Both the position numbers and the translations under genes were made by a program. From the NCBI RefSeq assembly GCF_017562075.2, contig NC_054083.1, positions 51,350,442-51,414,441 of the forward strand: a stretch of DNA of 64,000 nucleotides. Direction: 5' to 3'. Under the pieces are notes generated by a model that saw only the letters and a program-made list of their open reading frames with translations, ran no database searches and was not told the origin of the DNA. The DNA is from Anopheles merus. Its lineage: Eukaryota; Arthropoda; Insecta; Diptera; Culicidae. Positions 31,871 through 42,318 of the stretch are shown here, one piece after another. Each line of letters starts with the position of its first letter. Positions within the stretch are counted from its first letter, which is position 1.

Positions 31871-34800
31871 ATCGTTACGTGATGCATCTTCTTTGATGCT
31901 TTTCTCTCGAACAGTGCGCCGCGACAGAACAAACGCAACTCATCGCGCACCTAGGGCGGGTGAGTTGTGCATTTTTTTTCTAAATTAAAAATAATACCAA
32001 CTTGACGTACGATGGTTCAGGTTGTTATTGGTTTCTTTTTTATTGTATTTTTCCCGCTTCACAAAACTTGAAACCCTCCTAACATATTTGTAAAAAAAGA
32101 ACTCTCCCCCCTGTACTGTAGCACAAAACACACCACCGGGGGATGTTGTTCGCGCGAGGAAGCTTTCAACTTCTCGATCGCGTGGCGGTCACGTGTCGCA
32201 TTTTCCGGGAGTTAAGTCGTTAGCAAAGCGATTCTTCAGCATTTGAGCAATGAGTTTTCATTTTCATTAAAAATAAAAGATGGACCCCCTCTGAAACGGA
32301 ACCACCATCTCGTCCTTTTGCCGTTTCTGGTGCCTTACTTTGAACAAGAAGTGATACAACATTTTCCAAGCGCTGCACTCAGCAGTTTGAGGTAAAATTA
32401 TTAAATCGGGCAGGGAGGAGAGGGTTTGGTATAGCGTAAAAAATGCTTAATTATTTCCACTTTGTACGACCGGCCCAGTGGTGGTTGGCTGGGGTTTTTA
32501 GGATCTTGGCGCAGCAGGACGCACTTAATATGTGCTAAGCCGTGAGGTTGGTTCTTTTGCGTAGAAAGTCTTAGGGAATAGGGGTAATAAATAACACAGG
32601 AGGTGGGAATTACGATTTTACGATTTCGCCACGTTTTGTTTAGTGCGAAGCAAATGTGCTCTTATTGTGCTCAGATTAAGTATAGTTTATTGGTGAAGTT
32701 TGCAGTTGCAATAGGAATGAATATAGGAGACTGTGCAAGAAGAAGTAGCGTTAAGTTAGATCATTTTTTTCCCCTTTTTGGTTCTTGTTGTTGTACACGT
32801 ACGAGGAGAATGATGGAAAGTTCTTAATAAAGAGAGAAAAAAAGATTCTTCTCGCCTTTCTCGTGAGATGATTGCTCGCAGGACTACTTCCTGTTTGGCT
32901 GGCACATCATGTGATCATCATTAATTCCTTTTCCTCTGCTTGTCCTCCACTTTTCCCTCTTTGTCTCTCTCTCTCTCTGTGTTTGTGCAATCTGCCAGAA
33001 AGTAAATAATAGTCCCCGAATGCACTGACGCAGGAAATGGCGTTTTTTAAGTGGCGTAATGCGCGCACCATTTTTTACGATTGACTCCCGGTTTTATGCC
33101 ACCATGCTGCTGCTGCTGCTCTCCTTCTCCTCCCCTCTTACCTTCTCATTGTATTACGATGTTGCAAAATCGAGCACGCAGCACCAAAAACGGGTTCTCT
33201 TCCTGTGCTTGCCGTGTCGCACGTTTCGATCACGGCAAGAAGACACCACAAGATGATACGCGCGCACGCTGATGAATTGCGTTTTGTGAATGAAACACAC
33301 ATGCTGCATGCTCGATCCCGTCGTTCTGCTGCCACTCCAGTGTTGTGGGGAGGACGTTGTCGGACGGGGGGACTTTCATTCATTTATTTCTCATGCTGGC
33401 GCACCGAGAATGTACGCCGTTTGGACAAAACTTGCGTCTCGATTGATTGACGGGTTTTACGTTCAGTGCACCCGGGCCCCAGTCAGTGCATGTGTGTGTG
33501 TGTGTGTGTGTGTGTTGTCGTCAGGTGTTGTCGTAATCGAGAATACACCGAAAATGTGCGTGAGAAAACGTGATTCTGTCCACTTGTTTCGTATCGGGTG
33601 CACCTGTGATGGTGGATGTTGTTGTCGTTTTTTTGTCCGCTGGAAGGAAAAGGAAGAGGAGAAGCCCCTTAGGTGACCTTGATAAAACGGCAACACCATG
33701 GACAGAACATAATTTATACTTACCATTTTGGGTAGCAAGAAGAGATGCAGCAAAGAAGTGAAAAAAAGAGAGAGAGAGGGAGAGTTTATATGCTTCGGTG
33801 ACGCATTTAAATTTAATCACCTCTATTCGGCAGGCTCCACTTGGGCTTGATATCTGAGACGGGAAGGAGAAGAACCGAGTAACTGGGAGAGTGAGTTTTC
33901 CCACACGGCGTTTTGTTTTCTTACCCGGCAATTGAGGAAACCGGTAGCAAAGTGCAAGATAAGAGAGTGCAAAAAAAGAAATGGCTGATTCGGCTGATCG
34001 TTGGGCTGGGTTTGGGCGCTTCCTGTGACCGTTGATTACATACAGAGAGGACGGTTTCGGGAAAGGGTTATGATAGCGTCACGGGGCTACTACTCTTTTG
34101 GGCGGGGAAGGGGGGACAGGAAATGGAAATAAACGTGTGGCTTTCGGTGCTAGCTAGCAGCACGAAAGCAGCAGCGAGCCGCACACAAATGACACGCTTT
34201 ATTAGCGGGTTGGTGCAATTGGGCAACAATTGCATCAAACTCTCCACTTTCCCGGCGATACACGGATTGCAGGGCTTTAGTGCGAATGAGAACGTGAAGT
34301 GATTGTTGAGAGTATGTGAGAAAGAGAGAGAGAGGTTTAAAGGACGATGCTGTTTTTTTTGGTACCTTTCAAAATAATTGTAATTAATGTTATGTTCTTT
34401 AGAACTCGAGGCAGCGCGCCACACAACCCAAAGAGGAAGTTTTGTTCTCGTTTCTCTTTCTTCATAAAGCAAATGAATTAACGGCCTGGGAAACTGATTG
34501 GAGTGAGCATTGTTGGTGTTGTTTCGAAATTAAATTACGCATTGCTGCTGCTGCTGCTTCTCCTTGTGGTACTGATTTTTATGTTCGATTGGACGGATCC
34601 TTTTTTGTATTTCTTCTTTAATGAGCAGCAAGTACCTGAACTGCTGTATGTGTGTGTGTGTGTGATATCGAATGCTTTCCACCACACCTTTCTCTGCCCA
34701 GCGACCGGCAAGAACATGGGAAAAATGGGATGATTAAAATTGATTTCACTCGAACCAAATTGGGCGGAAACTTACAAGCGCAAATCGAGTGTACGTTTGC

Positions 34801-35150
34801 GTTCGTGTAGAGTGGAATTATTGCAGGAGCAGAAGGTCGAAAAAAATGCGCGAGCTTGCATTTATTGTGTCGGTTCCCATGATCTCCCAGCCCGCCACAG
34901 ACAGCAAATGGTGTGATTAAGGTAGAGGAATTAATTTAAAAAATCATGCCCTTTACCGAGCGAATAACAAATTGGCTGACGCAACGAACGGTTTAATGTG
35001 AACGTTCTTTATGATTTGGTGTGCTACTGTTCGGTTTAATGTGTGTCTGCAGTGAACAATAAATGCAGTTTTCCTTTTACATTTTGCTTCGTGTTTTTGG
35101 TGGAGTTTGCCTAACTTCTCCGATGATGGATGCATCTTCGGCAATCAACA
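31871..35150. other. Spacer between the two divergent tRNA-Tyr arms
   Basis: About 3.3 kb without a tRNA or a convincing coding exon. Contains (GT)n at 33489-33515 and short GA runs. It is the axis of the inverted tRNA arrangement. Confidence 0.6.
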
Positions 35151-35303
35151 CCTTCGATAGCTCAGTTGGTAGAGCGGTGGACTGTAGCAACGAGCGTGGA
35201 ACGATTGTGAGTTGGCAATTGTGGTACCTTAAATGCCTTCGATCAACCGTCTCCAATGTAGTTAGAAATCCATAGGTCACTGGTTCAAATCCGGTTCGAA
35301 GGA
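35151..35303 (+). tRNA. tRNA-Tyr (GUA), right arm copy 1
   Basis: Halves 35151-35187 and 35268-35303, intron of 80 nt. The spacer to the next copy (35304-35386) is shared with the spacers at 30299-30380 (inverted) and 41773-41853. Confidence 0.95.
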
Positions 35304-35386
35304 TGACGATTTTTTTTGTATGCATTTTGACAACTTTTGATTGTTTGTATGTTTGAACTCTGATGTACATTTATGCTTGTTCAACA

Positions 35387-35528
35387 CCTTCGATAGCTCA
35401 GTTGGTAGAGCGGTGGACTGTAGCGAGTTTGAAGGTCGATCATCCGTTACAATGCATTTCAAAGTGCATCTGACGATCACCTGTGCATAGAAATCCATAG
35501 GTCACTGGTTCAAATCCGGTTCGAAGGA
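35387..35528 (+). tRNA. tRNA-Tyr (GUA), right arm copy 2
   Basis: Halves 35387-35423 and 35493-35528, intron of 69 nt with the AATGCATTTCAAAGTGCATC-type core. Consensus mature sequence. Confidence 0.95.
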
Positions 35529-35784
35529 GCAAGTTTGGGAGATTATTTTACTTGCAGTAGGTCCTATCAAATGTTTTATTTTGCTTGACTTGTCTAAGCC
35601 ATTGCCACGCGATAAAGCGTGCGCCCCACTGTGCGCTTTTGATCGTCAGGTACTGGTGGAAGTGGCTACGCGTTGCGCTACTATCTCTTGAGCACGTTTC
35701 TCTCTACCTTTCAGCAACTGGAGGTGGAAAGGTGAATGTTTTCTGTCTGTTTTTCAGTGCACCTTTCGAAAACAAGCCTCGAAG

Positions 35785-35911
35785 CCTTCGATAGCTCAGT
35801 TGGTAGAGCGGTGGACTGTAGCGAAAGTTAGGAGAAGTTGCGATCATGTGATCAAAACTCCAAATCATTGTAGAAATCCATAGGTCACTGGTTCAAATCC
35901 GGTTCGAAGGA
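35785..35911 (+). tRNA. tRNA-Tyr (GUA), right arm copy 3
   Basis: Halves 35785-35821 and 35876-35911, intron of 54 nt of the GATCATGTGATCAAAAC type. It is preceded by the conserved AACAAGCCTCGAAG flank found before several copies. Confidence 0.95.
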
Positions 35912-36201
35912 GTGTGAAAATATTTTTTTAATGGAAATAATTCACTAAAATCAATTAATTAGTTTCATAGACAATCCTGGATTAGGTGGAAAGGACATGT
36001 CACGTATCGAAAGTAGACGAAGATGAAAGGAAGAGCTGTCATAGGAAAACATCCTCAAATATCGTTGGTTATTCCCTCATTAATAATTCTAATAATAACA
36101 TAAATTAATGTTAGGATACCAGAGTCGTCAAACTTATCTTTAAATGTGATCGTCTTTTCAACAATAACGTCTTTTCGACAATTACATTGCTGTTTACTCA
36201 T

Positions 36202-36345
36202 CCTTCGATAGCTCAGTTGGTAGAGCGGTGGACTGTAGAGAGTTTTGAGGGTCGATCAACTGTTACAATGCATCTCAAAGTGCATCTCATGATCACCCTG
36301 TGAATAGAAATCCATAGGTCACTGGTTCAAATCCGGTTCGAAGGA
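36202..36345 (+). tRNA. tRNA-Tyr (GUA), right arm copy 4
   Basis: Halves 36202-36238 and 36310-36345, intron of 71 nt. Upstream flank CATTGCTGTTTACTCAT is shared with the copy at 41252, marking the block duplication. Confidence 0.95.
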
Positions 36346-36609
36346 GCAAGTTTGGGAGATTATTTTGCTTTTGCAGTAGGTCCTATCAAATGTTTTGTTT
36401 AGCTTGACTTGTCTAAGCCATTGCCACGCGATTAAGCCTCCCCACCCTGCGCTGTTGATCGCCAGGTAACGGTGGAAGTGGCCACGCGTCGCGCTACTAT
36501 CTCTTGTCCACGTTTCACTCTATTTTTCAGTACGAAATGGAGGTGGAAAAGTGACAGAAAACGTTTTCTGTCCGTATTTGTATGAAACTTTCGAAAACAA
36601 GCCTCGAAG

Positions 36610-36734
36610 CCTTCGATAGCTCAGTTGGTAGAGCGGTGGACTGTAGAGGAAGTTTGGAGAAGTGCGATCATGTGATCAAAACTCCGATCATTGTAGAAAT
36701 CCATAGGTCACTGGTTCAAATCCGGTTCGAAGGA
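36610..36734 (+). tRNA. tRNA-Tyr (GUA), right arm copy 5
   Basis: Halves 36610-36646 and 36699-36734, intron of 52 nt, the shortest in the main cluster. Last copy before a 3.3-kb gap. Confidence 0.95.
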
Positions 36735-39700
36735 TCAATATGCTTTTTTCTTTAAAGCTGGATGAACAATTTTTCTCTTTTCCGCTGTATCATTGCACTG
36801 TAGTTTAAGTGCATTATAGATGATGAATATATATGGTATGCTCTCATATCCTTTTTCCTCTTCTACCTTGAGTATGTACGGTGATTGCCATACCCTTTCA
36901 ATTCAAGGTTAATGGTAATTTAATTTAATCGAACAAACTCATTGAATCGTCTCCCTGAGCACTGCTATCATCGATGCCGAGTCGAGATGATTTTCATCCC
37001 CAGAAACACAAAAGAACGAACGTCACGAAGAAGAAGATGGTTACGATCGACGAAGTACGCAGACATGAGAATCGTTCAAGCAAACAAGAACTGAGATTGA
37101 TTAGTGCACATTGTTTCAATCGACTATCGTCGTGCGTCTGATGGTGATGTATGTGAGTCCCTTATGGGGACGTGTTGGGGAAATGAAATGTCCACAATTG
37201 CAACTGTTCAGAGCATTAGATGATAAGTCCGATAAGTTGGAAAGAGGAAATCAATTTAAAAGCATTTTGTCTTGCCCGGGGCCCATTCAATGTGCAAATA
37301 TAATCTTTTGTATTTAGTTTGAATCGTTTGTGAATGACGAGGCTTGTACTTTCACAATTAAATGTGAATTATTCCAACGGGAAATAGGGACTGAATTTTT
37401 GTGCATTTCTATCACTAATTGGAAGTGGTAACATTTGATACAAATATTGTCCTCATACAACAAACCATGTATTGCCGATGTTCATTTACTACCCTCCAGA
37501 AACGCGCCTCGTTTTGTTACAAATAATCCACAAAACACGGCCTATGACAAGCCTGCTAACCCTAAAGCATGTTCGCTCGCTCGTCAGAACACGACCTGCC
37601 TGCCAGCACGAGTCTCCTCCCACTGCGTAAAATCCTCCGCAAACAGTAACCCTGATGGCCACCATCTTCTTCCTTCTTTGGCTGTACGTGTGTGTGTGTG
37701 TGTGAGTGCGTATCCTTAATCCATCGAGTCCTTTTTGAAACGGAGAACCCCTGCGGAGATAATTGGAAATTGTACTCCGCAAGCACCACGGAATAGTCAG
37801 TGCACAGGCACACACACACACACTTACTCGGGCGGTCCTTCGTCTTGTTCGTCTGTCCTCCATCTCTGGGCCTGTGAAATGCTCCCTAGAAACCGATCTT
37901 TTATAAAAACCGTCTAAACGACAAAAGCGACCATCGTTCGGTCGTCCGCCGCCGTCACTCATCAGTCATCTTTGGCTGCACGACGACCCTTCAATGTGGA
38001 CTCTAACCCACTCAAACCCAACACCATCTCCCACCCCGTAATAATAGATCCCCGTGCTGTCTGCAAATCCAACGCAATTAGAGTCGCGCTCATATTCGGT
38101 CCACTTTGGAATCGGTTTGGTCACGTGTCGGCACTCCTTCTTTCCTGCCTTCGTTTCCTCGTGTCCCCAGGATACCGTTTCTTCTTTCCATCCTTCTCGT
38201 CCTCCTCGAACCTTTGAGTCGAGACCCTTCAAGAGGAATTGGAACACAGCACAACTCGAGGCAGCAGTGTGTGTGTGAGTGTGTGTGATAGGTTTTTTGT
38301 TTGCTTCCGCCAATCGAGTCAGCGGATTATGCACTTTGTTGTTTCGCTCCGATTCCTGTTTGGCCTATCCCCGCAGGTCGGCCACCCGGCTAGGTAAGGG
38401 TTGTATTTTATTTCCCTTCCTTTTGCCGCCTCTCGAGCGAAGGTTTTGTTCATAAATCACCACAAGGGAGACGCGCAGTTTGAGCGTCCATTTTATTTTA
38501 TTTTCGTGCGTGCAACATGAAAGTAAGCAGCAGCAACCAAGGCATACGCCGGCGACGTCATGGTGTGGTGGGTTGTGCGGGTCAGGTTGTTTGAGGAGGG
38601 TAATGCAATTATGGCTTGTTTATGTTGATTATGGTTCACGTTTTGCAGATCTTGTGCATCGCTTGGCTGTGGAGCATTGCAAACTTTTATCCTGTCCAAA
38701 AGGGAGTATCGATTTACAGTTGTGCGCACACACTGGTGGGGTTTTCCGTATGAGAAAAGAAGGATGAAAAAAGGGCCCGAGGCAAGGCGTTGTTGCTTTC
38801 TTTGTGCTGATAGAAGACACTTTTACACACTGCAAACACTGTTTTCGATTTACTTTTTCATCCATTTCCCGTAACCGTTTTCTCCGCGATATTACTGACC
38901 GACCCAAAGCGACAATGACACATTTGGCTATCAAAACAGGACAAAAAGGAGGAACTTGGTGGATACTACTTGCTGGCTGGAAAGACGATGTTGTTGTTCT
39001 CGTGGGAAAGAAAGCGTGTTCAAGGCACAGGAAGCGATCGTGTTCATAATGCGTTGAGAGATAATTTCATACTCCGTCTTTTTTGTTCGTCTACTTTGAC
39101 GATAATGGGGTTTTTGGGGGGATTTTAGTTTTTGTACCGAATCGTCCTCGGCTCGAGGTAATCTCTCTGTTGGTCGCGATTTAGCAGCAAGCAATCGCAC
39201 ACACAAACAGCCAGGCAGGCAGGCAGTGTGAAAGCCCGGAAGAGAAAGCGAGGACCGACTCATTTACAGCTATCTCAGGAATGGTTGATGGTGGGACAGC
39301 AGCAACAGCAGCAGCAGCAGCTCTGTTTCCTGTTCGTCCTTGCCAGTACGTGTGCAATCCAAAGAGGAAGACAGACAATTAGCACGAGAAGCTACACAAT
39401 TATCTCCGCTTCGTTCGCTGCTCAATCTGTTTTTCCTGCGCTGCTTGTACATTGCTTTATACATTTTGTGCCAATTGGTGGTAGATTTTAGTTTCGGCAA
39501 TGGTACTTTAATACGAATAATGAAGGTTGATGATTTTTGTGGTGTGGAAGGACTGGACTGCCTAGTACGCCAGGTTTGGGGCGCGACTTTTGATATGGAG
39601 AAGTTAAGCAAGCACCACAGCATTGATGAATGATTGGGACTTTGGGGATCGTTCGCGCCGATCGATCAATCCAACGAGATACGGCATTCGATCCGGCTCA

Positions 39701-40025
39701 AAGGGCCGACATTTGTGTTTTTAATTCATTTTTAATCATGATTTAATGTTTTTAAACATTCGTTTACTTAGTGGAGCGATCTTAATCTTTAAAAATCGAA
39801 CGAGAGGCCAAGCGCATGCTCCCCTACCCCATTCCATTTGGACCTTCTTTTACTTTCACTTTTTATTTATAGCAACAAAGAGCAACCGCTGCTCCATGAC
39901 GCTGGTGGTGAATTCACTCTCCTATTGGTTTTGCTCTCTCTCTCTCTCTCTGCTATTGTTTTGTGGAGGTACTTTCCAGTTCGGTAGGGCTTTTTATTGG
40001 TGGAGCTATAGGTGAGCTTTCGAGG
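36735..40025. other. Gap between tRNA-Tyr sub-clusters
   Basis: About 3.3 kb with no recognisable gene. Contains GT/CA runs near 37687-37703 and 37809-37822, and a CAG run near 39299-39321. Confidence 0.6.
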
Positions 40026-40301
40026 CCTTCGATAGCTCAGTTGGTAGAGCGGTGGACTGTAGAAGTTGTTTCAGCGCTGCACGTTGAGTTGTAGTTGTGT
40101 TTACGGGTGTTGTTGAGGTTTGTTGTGTTGAGTCAGTAGTCAGTGCGAGAGAAAGCTTTGTGTTGTAATTGCAAACAATGCACACTTTTCACTCCTCCTA
40201 CTGTCTCAATCCAAAGTTTCTCAGCTTTCCACCCATCTCCACTGATCAGCATGTGTGTTTCAGTAATCCATAGGTCACTGGTTCAAATCCGGTTCGAAGG
40301 A
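40026..40301 (+). tRNA. tRNA-Tyr (GUA) with a 203-nt intron, right arm copy 6
   Basis: Halves 40026-40062 and 40266-40301 are consensus, separated by an unusually long 203-nt intron unrelated to the short intron types. Function depends on the intron being removable. Confidence 0.82.
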
Positions 40302-40479
40302 ATGGTGAAAGATCTTTTTTTATGTTACCATTTAAAAATTTAATGCTACGAAGTATTACGAATTGCATCAAAGTGTACAATCAATGTTTCCAATCATTTT
40401 TTAAATGTTTTTTTTTTGTTTAATCCATACTTGAGTGTACGATGCTCTTTGTTCAGTTAATCCCATTTTGCTCATATCA
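40302..40479 (+). repeat. Duplicated tRNA spacer, copy A
   Basis: About 180 bp between two tRNA-Tyr genes, beginning ATGGTGAAAGATC and ending TTTTGCTCATATCA. It recurs at 41990-42173 with only a few differences. Confidence 0.9.
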
Positions 40480-40624
40480 CCTTCGATAGCTCAGTTGGTA
40501 GAGCGGTGGACTGTAGAAAGCTTAAGGAGATGGTCAACTTAGAAATGCAAGTTACAGTGCATCTGAGGATCACGTGCATTCAATAGAAATCCATAGGTCA
40601 CTGGTTCAAATCCGGTTCGAAGGA
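40480..40624 (+). tRNA. tRNA-Tyr (GUA), right arm copy 7
   Basis: Halves 40480-40516 and 40589-40624, intron of 72 nt. The downstream spacer matches that after the copies at 35387, 36202 and 41252. Confidence 0.95.
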
Positions 40625-40862
40625 AGATTATTTTGCTTGCATTCCTCCTATCAAATGTTTTGTTTTACTCTTTTTTCCTCCGATGAAGCCTCCCCACTGT
40701 GCGTTTTTGATCGTCAGGTACCGGTGGAAGTGGCCACGCGTTGCGCTACTATCTCTTGAGTACGTTTCACTCTACCTTTCAGCAACAATCACCGACTGGA
40801 GGTGGAAAGGTGAATGTTTTCTGCCTGTTTTTCAGTGCACCTTTCGAAAACAAGCCTCGAAG

Positions 40863-40990
40863 CCTTCGATAGCTCAGTTGGTAGAGCGGTGGACTGTAGC
40901 GAAAGTTAGGAGAAGTTGCGATCATGCGATCAAAACACTCCGATCATTGTAGAAATCCATAGGTCACTGGTTCAAATCCGGTTCGAAGGA
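40863..40990 (+). tRNA. tRNA-Tyr (GUA), right arm copy 8
   Basis: Halves 40863-40899 and 40955-40990, intron of 55 nt, near-identical to that of the copy at 35785. The flank after the gene also matches (AGTAGACGAAG segment). Confidence 0.95.
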
Positions 40991-41251
40991 GTGTGGAAAC
41001 ATATTTTTTACAGCAGATAGTTTGATATCAATCCGGGATTTGATGGAAAAGGTTCGTCTGTCACAGATCGCGAGTAGACGAAGCTGAAAGGAGGTAATCA
41101 TGAACCAAATATTCTTAAAAAGGGATGGATATTGCCACCTTAATAGTGCCTCAATCGTAGTAAATGGTAGGATCTAAAATTAGAGGTTCAAAGAGAATCG
41201 AATGAATCTGAACAAAACGTCTTTTTGATAATTACATTGCTGTTTACTCAT

Positions 41252-41393
41252 CCTTCGATAGCTCAGTTAGTGGAGCGGTGGACTGTAGCAAGTTTGGGAG
41301 TCGATCAACTGTTACAATGCATCTCAAAGTGCATCTAATGATCACCTGTTAGTAGAAATCCATAGGTCACTGGTTCAAATCCGGTTCGAAGGA
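41252..41393 (+). tRNA. tRNA-Tyr (GUA) variant with D-loop changes, right arm copy 9
   Basis: Halves 41252-41288 and 41358-41393, intron of 69 nt. The D loop reads AGTTAGTG instead of AGTTGGTA, i.e. G18 to A and A21 to G. G18 normally pairs with base 55 and the GG belongs to the internal A-box promoter, so folding and transcription may both suffer. Possibly a decaying copy. Confidence 0.75.
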
Positions 41394-41630
41394 GCAAGTT
41401 TGGGAGATTATTTTGCTTGCAGTAGGTCCTATCAATTTTTTTTAGTTTTGCTCACTTTTTCCTCGCGATTAAGCACTGTGCGCTCTTGATCGCCAGGTAC
41501 CGGTGGAAGTGGCCAAGCGTCTCTTGAGTACGTTTCACTCTACTTTTGAGTAATAATCACAAACTGGAGGTAGCAAAGTGAGTGTTTGGTGGTAGTTTTT
41601 ATAGACAACTTTCGAAAACAAGCCTCGAAG

Positions 41631-41772
41631 CCTTCGATAGCTCAGTTGGTAGAGCGCTGGACTGTAGAGAAAATTCGGAGCGTTGCTTTCAAGTCAAAAT
41701 GCACTTGATCAAACACCTCCAAGAGTTGTAAAAGAAATCCATAGGTCACTGGTTCAAATCCGGTTCGAAGGA
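41631..41772 (+). tRNA. tRNA-Tyr (GUA) variant at base 27, right arm copy 10
   Basis: Halves 41631-41667 and 41737-41772, intron of 69 nt. GAGCGCTGGA replaces GAGCGGTGGA, putting C at position 27 opposite U43 and opening the top pair of the anticodon stem. The intron matches the left-arm copy at 30381. Confidence 0.85.
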
Positions 41773-41853
41773 TGCCGATTTTTTGTATGCATTTTAACAA
41801 CCTTTGATTGCTTCTATGTTTGAACTCTGATGTACATTTATGCTTGTTCAACA

Positions 41854-41989
41854 CCTTCGATAGCTCAGTTGGTAGAGCGGTGGACTGTAGCGAGGGTCGA
41901 TCAACTGTTACAATGCATTTCAAAGTGCATCTGACGATCACCTGTGCATAGAAATCCACAGGTCACTGGTTCAAATCCGGTTCGAAGGA
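41854..41989 (+). tRNA. tRNA-Tyr (GUA) variant at base 43, right arm copy 11
   Basis: Halves 41854-41890 and 41954-41989, intron of 63 nt. TCCACAGG replaces TCCATAGG, turning the G27-U43 wobble into a G27-C43 pair. Probably functional. Confidence 0.9.
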
Positions 41990-42173
41990 ATGGTGAAAGA
42001 TCTTTTTTTATGTTACCATTTTAAAATTTAATGCTACGAAGTATTACGAATTGCATCAAAGTGTACAATAAATGTTTCCAATCATTTTTTAAATGTTTTT
42101 TTTTTTGTTTTGTTTAATCCATACTTGAGTGTACGATGCTCTTTGTTCAGTTAATCCCATTTTGCTCATATCA
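41990..42173 (+). repeat. Duplicated tRNA spacer, copy B
   Basis: Near-identical to 40302-40479, with a slightly longer T run. The high identity in non-coding sequence implies recent duplication or gene conversion. Confidence 0.9.
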
Positions 42174-42318
42174 CCTTCGATAGCTCAGTTGGTAGAGCGG
42201 TGGACTGTAGCGAGTTTAAGGGTCGGTCATCCGTTGCAATGCATCTCAAAGTGCATCTCATGATCACCTGCATCAAATAGAAATCCATAGGTCACTGGTT
42301 CAAATCCGGTTCGAAGGA
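42174..42318 (+). tRNA. tRNA-Tyr (GUA), right arm copy 12
   Basis: Halves 42174-42210 and 42283-42318, intron of 72 nt. The spacer before it (41990-42173) is almost identical to the spacer before the copy at 40480. Confidence 0.95.

Noticed and set aside
31871..40025. The two roughly 3.3-kb gaps in the tRNA cluster (31871-35150 and 36735-40025) as duplicated segments
   Set aside because: The lengths are nearly equal, but the sequences at their ends and interiors show no similarity by eye, so the match in size is probably chance.
29623..42000. Several open frames containing RSLVQIRFEG or STALPTELSK
   Set aside because: These peptides are translations of the tRNA-Tyr exons and recur only because the tRNA genes do.
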